The translations under genes were made by a program, and so were the position numbers. The notes under the pieces are model-generated. The model was not told the DNA's origin. It did not search any database and was given only the letters and a program-made list of their open reading frames with translations. Shown one piece after another: positions 27,301 to 33,266 of a stretch of 64,000 bases of DNA (its first letter is position 1; the number at the start of each line of letters is the position of its first letter). Source of the stretch: Bacteroidaceae bacterium (GTDB lineage: Bacteria; Bacteroidota; Bacteroidia; Bacteroidales; Bacteroidaceae); the NCBI GenBank assembly GCA_017461605.1, contig JAFTXN010000001.1:1-64000 (forward strand). The letters are read 5' to 3'.

Positions 27301-29804
27301 ACCGTTTTAAGCGCTGTATTGTTGTTGCTTGCAGGTGAAATATACGTATCATCTGCTACATTGATAATATCATACGAACCATCACCACGACTAACAAACT
27401 TCCAAATAGAAGCCTTTGTAGTTGCTTCCGTTGGACCAGTGATAGCAGCGTCAACACCATTACCTGTAGCATAGCGATTTGCACGGAGCGGCGTGTACAT
27501 GCGATAATAATTGCCGCTCACGGGGCGGTTCATGTTGTCATTGGTTAGCGAGGCAACGAAAGCGGTCCACGCTGTTTCCAATGCTGTGACTTGTACAGCA
27601 CGTTCTTCTGCGGTCATTGTAGTGCTGTAAGTAGCTTCAATTTCTGCCACCTTGGCGTCCAATTCCGCAGCAGCTGTTTCGGGCCAAAGCCCAACGGTTG
27701 TGCCGATGAGGTTGCCACGGTCGCGCTTGATTTCACTCACCTTCGCTGCCACGACTTCCGTAGCCTCGTCCATACACTGGTTGGGCGAGTAGATGAGTCC
27801 TTCCACTGCATTCTTGCCTTCGGTGTCGGTGAATACGCAGGTGAACATCCACTTCTTCAGTCGGTAGCCCTTGTTGAAGTAAGGCAACTTGAGGAACACT
27901 TTGTTCCAGCCTTGCTTGAGGGTCACCTTGATAGGCTCACGACCGGGGAAATTCTCGTTGAGCAGGTCCACCTCCTTACTGCTGATGCTCACACCCGTAT
28001 TGGTCCAAGTGGGAGCGGCGATTTCCTCGCCGTTGATCCATATCTTGGAGCCGAAGTGGTCCCACTTGCCTGCAGGAGCAGCAGCATCCTGCTCGGAGCG
28101 GCTATAGTTCTGGAATTCGATTTGTGCACCCACTGTTTGCTCTTCAGGAGAATAAACGTAGGTCCAGGCGTATGCCGTGTGGTCAAACTGCGGGTTCTTG
28201 TAGTAGGCATTGATAATGCTGTTGCCCCAAGTGTGGCTCAGATAGATACCCGCACCGGTTGCCATGCCCGTATAGTAGTTTTCACCATCGTGCGTATAAA
28301 CTTCGGGGAGCAAATCTGTCGAGGCCGTCGTACCTTCTGCTTCCGGACCAAAGGCTGCCGTTTCGCTACCGCCATTGGGGAAGGCATCGGTGATGCGCCA
28401 GCGCACGTTTGTTTGCTTCACATAGGGGATAGGCTCGTTCTGCAGAGAGTTGGCCTTGTGGAAGAGGAAGCGCGTTTCCCAACTCTTGAACGCTTCAAAT
28501 TCTTCACCCGAGTTGGGCAGCATCACACCGCCACCACCATTGGTGCCACCATTGGTGCAATTGTCGATGTATTGCTTGCCGCCACCCATCCAGGCACGTT
28601 CGGCCGTGGCAATGACGTTTGCCCACACGTTGTTTTGCGCCATGATATCGGTCTGCGTAGGCAGCTTGCGGTCGTTCCAGCAGCCTGAAATGGATCCTGC
28701 CACCTCAGCATCGCCCCGCTCCTTGTAGTAGATGGTGCTCTTATAGATACCCACCAAGTCGGCGAAGACGTCAAAGTGGTTAGTATAGTTGTAGCGACTA
28801 TCGATGTTGGCCCTGCCCGCAGCGAAGTAGCCACGCGTGCCCCACATCTGCGTCATCGAAGCCTTCAGATTGTCCTGACTGATGCCGTTGATAGGGTTCC
28901 ATATTTCGGCCTTCTTACCCTTGCTCTCCACATAGGCAATCATCTCGTTGAGATAGTCGGCCGTGGTCGACACCTCGTCGCCACCGATATGAATGTAGGG
29001 CGCATCTGCAAAGACGTCGACCACCTCATCGAGCACAGCCTTAAGCACTTCTTTTCCCTCATCGCTCTGCATTTCACAGCCCATGGCACGCTCAAAAGCC
29101 TCGCTGTGGCCCGGCATATCGATTTCAGGAATCACAATCACACCATGTTTCTTGGCCACCGCCATCAATCGGCGGCAGTCGTCCTGCGTGTAGTAACTAC
29201 CGGCGAAGCGCGTCATGTGTTGGCTCTCGGTGAGTGCGGGATAAGCCTTCACCTCGAAGCGCCAAGCTTGATTCTCCGTCAGGTGCCAATGGAAAGTGTT
29301 AATCTTGAATCGTGAGAAAAGTTCGATCTGACTAATCAGCTCATCGATGGTGATAAACGAGCGACCTACGTCGTGCATATAGCCACGAAGCTTGAATGCA
29401 GGCCAGTCCGTCAGCGTAAGCGCCTCAAGCGAGGGAGTGCCATCCCAGCCCTCAGCCAGTTGCGTCAGTGTCTGCGCCGCACGGATGATGCCCGTGGGCG
29501 TAATTGCTGTGATGTCGATTTCGGAGGAAGTAATCTCCAGCGTGTAAGCCTCGTTCTCATAGCCATGCAGGCTGTAGTCGTAAGCACCAGCTATGCTCTG
29601 CACGAGGCTGACATTGACAGGCTTTCCACCACTTGCCACAAGGGCACAACCATGATCAGTGAAAAACTCCTCAAGCAGCGCACACTGCTGGGCGCCACCC
29701 GAATAATTGATGGTGATGTTACCGCTCAAGCTGAATGCAGCCGCATTCTCCGTGACGGCAATCTGCTGCGGCAACGGCAACAGATGTATCACCTTGGCCT
29801 GCAT
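21378..29804 (-). CDS. Giant GH20 hexosaminidase - LamG - discoidin - GH33 sialidase - metzincin protease fusion, T9SS cargo
   Basis: About 2,808 aa. Domains: GH20 beta-N-acetylhexosaminidase (about 1-455) with catalytic pair in H-I-G-G-D-E-V near 275; lectin-like region (about 760-900); LamG/ConA-like fold (about 915-1090); F5/8 discoidin, CBM32-like (about 1115-1270); lectin-like repeats; GH33 sialidase (about 1755-2140) with Y-R-I-P and several S-x-D-x-G-K-T-W Asp boxes; a metalloprotease domain (about 2150-2400) with the metzincin zinc motif H-E-L-G-H-M-F-G-A-P-H near 2290 and a Met-turn-like S-L-M-D-T-G-G; Ig-like segment; shared C-terminal module ending G-V-Y-I-V-N-G-K-K-V-L-R. The N-terminus is odd: the body frame has no signal peptide from the ATG at 29804, while an ATG at 29863 in another frame precedes a good hydrophobic stretch (possible frameshift). 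Predicted to dismantle sialylated mucin-type glycoproteins. Confidence 0.88.
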   Translation of the reverse strand: MQAKVIHLLPLPQQIAVTENAAAFSLSGNITINYSGGAQQCALLEEFFTDHGCALVASGGKPVNVSLVQSIAGAYDYSLHGYENEAYTLEITSSEIDITAITPTGIIRAAQTLTQLAEGWDGTPSLEALTLTDWPAFKLRGYMHDVGRSFITIDELISQIELFSRFKINTFHWHLTENQAWRFEVKAYPALTESQHMTRFAGSYYTQDDCRRLMAVAKKHGVIVIPEIDMPGHSEAFERAMGCEMQSDEGKEVLKAVLDEVVDVFADAPYIHIGGDEVSTTADYLNEMIAYVESKGKKAEIWNPINGISQDNLKASMTQMWGTRGYFAAGRANIDSRYNYTNHFDVFADLVGIYKSTIYYKERGDAEVAGSISGCWNDRKLPTQTDIMAQNNVWANVIATAERAWMGGGKQYIDNCTNGGTNGGGGVMLPNSGEEFEAFKSWETRFLFHKANSLQNEPIPYVKQTNVRWRITDAFPNGGSETAAFGPEAEGTTASTDLLPEVYTHDGENYYTGMATGAGIYLSHTWGNSIINAYYKNPQFDHTAYAWTYVYSPEEQTVGAQIEFQNYSRSEQDAAAPAGKWDHFGSKIWINGEEIAAPTWTNTGVSISSKEVDLLNENFPGREPIKVTLKQGWNKVFLKLPYFNKGYRLKKWMFTCVFTDTEGKNAVEGLIYSPNQCMDEATEVVAAKVSEIKRDRGNLIGTTVGLWPETAAAELDAKVAEIEATYSTTMTAEERAVQVTALETAWTAFVASLTNDNMNRPVSGNYYRMYTPLRANRYATGNGVDAAITGPTEATTKASIWKFVSRGDGSYDIINVADDTYISPASNNNTALKTVVAQPAAGWSIKKAENTGNVIVVSGTAQFNQQKDGNLHLLNWGGGTNTTDDGCEYRLIDVTDQIPPQPIVKVEKLSTQTYPYVIDDASAAKVFAQENITIALDVTMPASMSGRQALVCAADPTQAITGATKANSPYIAYGLYGSNPVYMPSSRVGDRFTYSDFAFAANTNYKVVYVIDCTNKKLSIYVDGALKSSANYPVAEYELQSFSNFATNANAKLYVGGGVVSSNAAYDLFGGKVRSVQFFGEALSAEKVAEIEYPVTEEDIALNEAAAANSGMNIYGLQRHLGFIQDAGTGIEGNGQLVCNYPASTSQESGNAYANLIDGQYTTFFHSGYDATIGTGAHYLQADLGKAVKSFRFYFKKRSQNNANRPTNITIEGSNDKNTWSEVKVISSGLPTDAAVLDYFSEEITSATAYQHYRFTVNSTNGGSVFYTFSEFYILPSEYTKVNETFDAVRAYRAGATAETAAALNEVYAWNKGLSEGSPVVGVESFVYADALQSSGSYVARYLYNNNGSLATTTELQRNNDMHKWIASKVTDTEYYTFQNVGDNTKYMGYGNSGNGLTVNTTPVQLDIQASYAVHGGSVGVMRIGTDNNGKWMVTAADGSSFNRNSVKVNNGSWCSDYVFIPADLYDQTFEPVEIKSAEEFTNGGIYTFVTKRGWMGATAGSNNVISTARTNVTPEASADNPYFQWAVYKSAKGNYYLYNIGKGKYMGVQSANNTSVPFVDAPSNKLLTFKQSSSADYPIMFSTDNAGVVNHSPNHGEGLITWTGGWSKLDDEGSNHKVTLVGTLTAAELTSIAEAVDASEAEEVQLYVKAEVEGLENSNPNTHFGTLKASSDFGTNTVKFNRDAAVTTIGYLNTPSTVIEFTRAYRGFEFQGFFLGEENLGKSFTPSDDMTTSEANPLVAKFVATDEATLFYDDDEFSYRIPAIGKTSTGRLIAVSDYRHSLDDIGRYNFGTANPGIDLVIRTSDDNGKTWSDKQTIAEGSGVRGADDCAYGDAAIAVVGQKVLVMAAAGDVMFPNGSATAHNRTVRLFSEDNGKTWSKEDISETLFIGDDATIQNGYTAFFGSGKLAVDEDYNGTGKARIYGAMLIKKEGVGNAVYAIYTDDLGKTWSILGGSQTYVTTNDEPKVEILPGGQILLSVRRGGGRQFNVFTYTDKATNAGTWDSNVNGCGNGGSNTCNGEIYCIDALDAEGNAVKLLLQSQPKGGSGLYDRRDVTIWYKEITDATYTSAQIAADWTQGLQVSTQLSAYSAMALQDDGKIAFFFEEAPCYDDNYAKGYSMVYMPLSIETITNNNYSTPEVIDDGGDDEEIVSPDALPGDGTLRFYRLAIPVTLSAYENDLGESYDRVKAFWQECEDFANRMFVPLGFCFDVVVDERLVMKEENLINQSIYNATSFGTELLDEAIGADAYDVGMWVVHRDLDAENSGLSITAGAYALGTKGSGYAKTDKWVVVHELGHMFGAPHTTTGEGSLMDTGGEYFSYPSIKTIRDRAKGTSSYANVEVANNAPQFDADKMQTIYRIPQGACLSIDVQATDTKNHKLMYTAIGCNSTTVGNIEEGENALMPPFASFAPQADNVIRYQPRYTADVNYEADFYLVDGTAVHEMEPGTYDLSILVNDVPSTDWSYAALQADPFYSTYAIWESQVQIVEGEDFSATLSPEKTEYAAGESVTVNWGVNENYFTADSRLRISMSADYGKTFPYVLAESVVARDGQCTVSLPDVNVGQVDVDFTTAVRRMNGGIIRIEEEGGAAYTLTSLAPMDGKNFTVTGGTDADAAITSTIGAYEIGTFYAQRPTTIPDGVTAYVATQIPTLENGEGFVTLNAIADGIVPSETGVVICGKPGDYLFVPTANEGTTVFGNLLRGYAGTDEYAEVALPTDGSTNYVLTVKNDVAGFYRKAAGFKVYNHKAYLNVPSTGAQALRLRFVDADGTTRIFGIMTQSSDERIYDLTGRRVRQAGKGVYIVNGKKVLR

Positions 29805-29866
29805 CGCAAGCGGCAGCCAAAGCTGCAGCCATAGCAGGACTTCAGGAGAGAGTGTCGTTTCATAAA

Positions 29867-30157
29867 ATGTATATTGTTAAAAGAGATTTGATAATGAGGG
29901 CGTAAAGTTAACAACTATTACTTAAAAATACCTTATCCGAGAGATAAAATTATGTCGCACGCAAGATGCCGGAAGTGTCAAGACAAGATACTTCTTTCTT
30001 ACACCGAGAACACGCTGTTCCACTCGGATGGTGGCAGATATGCAAAACATGTATCCGTCGGTATGCCACAAGAAACATCTCCACCCCATCGTATCTGAAC
30101 AACGGGGCGGAGATTGCGCGTGTATGTGTCTGAACGGTCTGCGAGCAGAGACACTTA
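29867..30157. other. Gap between mini-ORF 3 and the GH20 fusion
   Basis: About 290 bp without a supportable gene. A TTGTTAACTTTA stretch on the minus strand near 29905-29916 resembles a weak TAnnTTTG promoter for the GH20 fusion (TTTA in place of TTTG). No clear hairpin terminator for mini-ORF 3 was seen. Confidence 0.35.
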
Positions 30158-30328
30158 TTACTCCTTCCAGATGGTATGCTCATCGGGGCGGGAGATATCT
30201 TTCTTACGACTGAGAGCATCGCTACCGGGACGCGTCTCACTGGTGTTGAGACCAAGCCCCATCACGCTGTCTTTGCAGCCGAACTCGATGCTCTGCAATT
30301 GGGGAGAACGATATGTTTTCTTTGTCAT
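30158..30328 (-). CDS. Small 56-aa peptide gene following the 444-aa secreted protein (mini-ORF 3)
   Basis: A 56-codon gene starting M-T-K-K-T-Y-R-S-P-Q and ending D-E-H-T-I-W-K-E, 28 bp after the stop of the 444-aa T9SS-type protein. It resembles mini-ORFs 1 and 2 in the Lys-Lys-x-Tyr-x-x-Pro start, in a central S-E-T segment and in the H-x-I-W-K end, but is otherwise diverged. Its consistent location directly downstream of an exported protein supports it as a real gene. The start is chosen at 30328 rather than the ATG 12 nt upstream because the M-x-K-K motif matches the siblings. Function unknown. Confidence 0.65.
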   Translation of the reverse strand: MTKKTYRSPQLQSIEFGCKDSVMGLGLNTSETRPGSDALSRKKDISRPDEHTIWKE

Positions 30329-30356
30329 GATACTTTCCAAAAAATGGGGTTAAAAA

Positions 30357-31691
30357 TTATTTCACAATGATTTTGCGGCTTCCCACCACATAGATGCCTG
30401 TTAAGGTGGGATCCGTCACTCGACGGCCATCAAGCATGTAGATGGGTGTGCCGGTGGGCAACTGTTGCCACATATCAGAGTCGATGCCGGTAGGTGTGCC
30501 TTTGCCCAGTCGGAACTGCACGGCAGATGCTGTCTGTACAGGCACCCAATAGGCCTTGTTGCTACCCACCACGCGGTCAGCGTTGTCAAGCAGATAGAAC
30601 ATTATTTCACTACCCACACCACTCTCGAATGCCATGATGTAGGCTGTCTCGTCAATGCGTGTGCTTCCAAGCGTTCCCTTGAGACCGGTCGCGAGCGGTG
30701 ACAGTCCCTGTGCGGCTGAGGGACGAAACTTGTAGATGCCTGGGGCTTCACCCTGCAGCAACACGGGGGTCTCGGCCGGCAGGATGCCGCCGGGGGTGAT
30801 GGTTTCAATCTGATCCAGCCATTGGTTGTCGGTTTCGTTGAGCCTTAGCGCATATGCCGTTACGCCCTCCGGAACAATAGAGGCGAAGGGAAGATGGAGT
30901 GTGCCATAATCGCCATTGCTGCCATCGTGCACGGTGGCGGGGAAGAACCAATCGCCCTCCACTTCTTCAAAAACAAAGTCGCTGGTTTCGAGCTCGCCCA
31001 CATTGCTGTATTCGCTGCCTGCCGCACGGCTGTAGTAGTCGAGCATATATGCACTGCCGGTATATCGGACCACGTAGGTGCGCCACTTGGGAGTGGTGCC
31101 ATCCAGATAATAGCCCATCATGCGCAGTGTGCCAAAATTGACACCGCGATCGAACTTCATGGTGGCTTGCGTGGTGGTATTAAAACCGGCTCCCTGTGTC
31201 CACCAAGCATCGGCATCGGCACTCACTAAACGATAGTAGCCATCGCCCTGAGGCACCAACGGAGCGTAGCGCTGTGCAATAAGCATACCCTCGTTGCCGA
31301 TGACAGGCGTCGCACTGCATTTACCATTGATGCCACTACGATAAATTTGGAAGAGCGAACCATCCTGCATGCGTCCGGAAATGCGATACACCTTTCCGTC
31401 TTCAGGCAACAACACATCAGTGCAAGCTTCGTAGGCTGCTAGGGCTGTGCTCACAGCATCGAGGTCGTCTTGCGTCACTGTGGTGGCATTTTCGACCCTG
31501 CTGATGGCTTCGGCCAAAGCAATGCGCTCGGAGGCTTCAGCCTTGGGATAGCCCACACCGGTCATGGCCAGCTTGTTCTTGGCATCGACGTAGTGGAGCG
31601 GCAGCGTGTCCTTTCCATCGGTGGCCTGTGCCAACAATGGCAACATGCCACACAGCAGGAGGAGCATGAGTAACAAGGGCTTTTTCTTCAT
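30357..31691 (-). CDS. Secreted protein with T9SS-type C-terminal module, function unknown
   Basis: 444 aa from the ATG at 31691 (the longer frame adds an implausible 38 residues before the signal peptide). Signal peptide M-K-K-K-P-L-L-L-M-L-L-L-L-C-G-M-L-P-L-L-A-Q. A short helical FIVAR-like stretch follows (about 30-85, A-L-A-E-A-I-S-R-V-E-N-A). Then come a beta-rich lectin-like region like those in the two giants (about 95-250) and the shared C-terminal module (P-E-G-V-T-A-Y-A-L-R ... Y-M-L-D-G-R-R-V ... G-I-Y-V-V-G-S-R-K-I-I-V-K). No catalytic motif is recognisable. Possibly a glycan-binding surface protein. First gene of the glycan-attack block, with its own promoter at 31792. Confidence 0.75.
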   Translation of the reverse strand: MKKKPLLLMLLLLCGMLPLLAQATDGKDTLPLHYVDAKNKLAMTGVGYPKAEASERIALAEAISRVENATTVTQDDLDAVSTALAAYEACTDVLLPEDGKVYRISGRMQDGSLFQIYRSGINGKCSATPVIGNEGMLIAQRYAPLVPQGDGYYRLVSADADAWWTQGAGFNTTTQATMKFDRGVNFGTLRMMGYYLDGTTPKWRTYVVRYTGSAYMLDYYSRAAGSEYSNVGELETSDFVFEEVEGDWFFPATVHDGSNGDYGTLHLPFASIVPEGVTAYALRLNETDNQWLDQIETITPGGILPAETPVLLQGEAPGIYKFRPSAAQGLSPLATGLKGTLGSTRIDETAYIMAFESGVGSEIMFYLLDNADRVVGSNKAYWVPVQTASAVQFRLGKGTPTGIDSDMWQQLPTGTPIYMLDGRRVTDPTLTGIYVVGSRKIIVK

Positions 31692-31791
31692 TGCTTTTGT
31701 GTTATTGTGATTCTTATGAATAACTGTCCCCCGATTTCCTAATCTCTGCTTCCCAAGCAGATACCATAGAGAACCGACGTACAAATCGGGA

Positions 31792-31814
31792 CAAAGATAG
31801 TGCAAGACGAGCGG
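31792..31814 (-). promoter_or_regulatory. Extended CACTATCTTTG promoter for the 444-aa secreted protein
   Basis: Minus-strand TATCTTTG (31792-31799) preceded by CCGCTCGTCTTGCAC. The same spacer sequence is found before marC (43349) and the wzc-like gene (60573). About 100 nt upstream of the ATG. Confidence 0.65.
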
Positions 31815-31953
31815 AAAGTACGAATGTGTACTTGCAAATTTTCAAAAACATTACTAAAACGCATCCTATCTTATCCAAAGATACAGAGACCTATTGACAT
31901 ACAACCGGTAACACTCATGAAACCCAAAATTTTGCCTGTTCTACCCTCCTCCC

Positions 31954-31988
31954 AAAAAAGGTCGACAGAACAAGAATGTCTGCCGACC
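31954..31988 (-). terminator. Rho-independent terminator of sodB
   Basis: On the minus strand GGTCGGCAGA pairs with TCTGTCGACC (one mismatch) around a 9-nt loop, directly followed by six T. Located 46 bp past the sodB stop. Confidence 0.85.
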
Positions 31989-32034
31989 GGGGTCACAATG
32001 CGAAGATAGAGGCCCAAGCAGTGATCCGCTGATG

Positions 32035-32682
32035 CTATGGCCTCGCATACCGCTCACCCACGACCTGCCAATCAATGATATCCCACAACGAACGAAGATG
32101 CTCGAGGCGACGGTTCTCGTAATCGAGGTAGTAAGCATGTTCCCAAACATCAAAACCGAGAATAGGCCTACAACCGGAAGCCACCGGATTGCTTCCACCC
32201 GGTTCTTGCAAAATGATAAGTGTTCCATCTGCAGTTTGGGCCAACCAAACCCAGCCCGATCCAAAGAGAGCAGCACCTCGTTTCTCAAACTCTTCACGGA
32301 AATCGTCAAATGTACCCCACTGCTCCTCTATGGCACGCGCCAGTCGACCGGTCGGCACTCCCCCACCCTGCGGTGAAAATTGCTGAAAGTAGAGTATGTG
32401 ATTGAGCACCTGCCCTGCATTGTTGAATATCACACCCGAGGAGTGACGCACGATATGTTCCAACGACTTCCCTTCATACTCGGTATCTTTCACAAGCAGA
32501 TTGAGCGTTTCCACATATCCTGCAAGATGCTTACCATGGTGCAACTCGATGGTGCGACGACTTATCACTGGTTCGAGAGCCTCTGAAGCATAAGGTAATT
32601 GTATCAGGCCCCAAAATCCCGTTTGGGCTGAAGTGGTAGCAATGACAAAGGCCAATGCTGACAATAGAAGAATTCTTTTCAT
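32035..32682 (-). CDS. sodB: Exported iron/manganese superoxide dismutase
   Basis: Dismutates superoxide to H2O2 and O2. From the ATG at 32682 the protein is 215 aa and starts with a clear signal peptide (M-K-R-I-L-L-L-S-A-L-A-F-V-I-A-T-T-S-A-Q), followed by the SOD domain. Metal ligands by alignment to E. coli SodB: His48 (E-L-H-H-G-K-H), His95 (N-N-A-G-Q-V-L-N-H), Asp178 and His182 (D-V-W-E-H-A-Y-Y-L-D-Y). The Gln in N-N-A-G-Q-V is the Fe-type placement, although Bacteroidales enzymes are often cambialistic. Most bacterial Fe/Mn SODs are cytoplasmic, so the signal peptide is notable. Monocistronic, with TATGTTTG at 32760-32767. Confidence 0.92.
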   Translation of the reverse strand: MKRILLLSALAFVIATTSAQTGFWGLIQLPYASEALEPVISRRTIELHHGKHLAGYVETLNLLVKDTEYEGKSLEHIVRHSSGVIFNNAGQVLNHILYFQQFSPQGGGVPTGRLARAIEEQWGTFDDFREEFEKRGAALFGSGWVWLAQTADGTLIILQEPGGSNPVASGCRPILGFDVWEHAYYLDYENRRLEHLRSLWDIIDWQVVGERYARP

Positions 32683-32759
32683 AACGATGTTTTGTTTAAG
32701 TTTTGCGGATGTTTTGCGACCCTTATGGTTTCGTGCCACGTTCGTCGGCATCCACAAGG

Positions 32760-32767
32760 CAAACATA
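32760..32767 (-). promoter_or_regulatory. -7 promoter box for sodB
   Basis: Minus-strand TATGTTTG about 78 bp upstream of the chosen ATG. It lies within the longer open frame, which supports the shorter start. No clear -33 TTG at the usual distance. Confidence 0.5.
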
Positions 32768-32949
32768 CGGCTTACTAAGTGGGGCTATAGCCATCAAAAC
32801 TTAAAACATCGGAGCAAAAGATTAAACAAAAACAAAACCAACCCGATTTGAGTTGGTTTTATATAAAATTGGCAAGTTTGTTATAGCCAATTTAGATATT
32901 GTCATAGTATCAAACGTTCTCTAACTTCTCACCCATCATACTGCTTCTC

Positions 32950-33255
32950 TTACAAATTTTGTTCTGCCTCATCAAGCAATTCTTCGTATGATTTCTTTTC
33001 ATTCTTCCATCTTTTACGATCTTGTTCATGAACTTGATGCATTTGTTTCATCTTCCTTTCATCACGGGCAGCCTGCTCACAGACTCCTTCCTTTTTCCCT
33101 CTTTTATGCCCTTTTACATCTCCCAATTTATAGCTAACCCACGAAAGGCCCACAGCAGCTGCGGCTTTAGCCAACGCCCCAGCATATCTTCCTGCATTTT
33201 TAGTCATATGTTCAGTCACAGTCTTTGTTACTTGCATTGCTATTTTTTCTACCAT
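32950..33255 (-). CDS. Hypothetical 101-aa protein, second gene of an AT-rich cassette
   Basis: Not recognised. A hydrophobic, Ala/Gly-rich segment (about 22-42, Y-A-G-A-L-A-K-A-A-A-A-V-G-L-S-W-V-S-Y) could be a single membrane helix. A strongly charged, probably coiled-coil tail follows (about 50-101, K-x-x-K-K-x-E, E-E-L-L-D-E-A-E). It lies 11 bp after the 411-aa gene, so they form one transcript. Both are much AT-richer than neighbouring genes, suggesting joint acquisition. Could be an accessory, membrane-anchored or toxin/defence partner; that is only a guess from layout. Confidence 0.6.
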   Translation of the reverse strand: MVEKIAMQVTKTVTEHMTKNAGRYAGALAKAAAAVGLSWVSYKLGDVKGHKRGKKEGVCEQAARDERKMKQMHQVHEQDRKRWKNEKKSYEELLDEAEQNL

Positions 33256-33266
33256 AATCTAATCTA

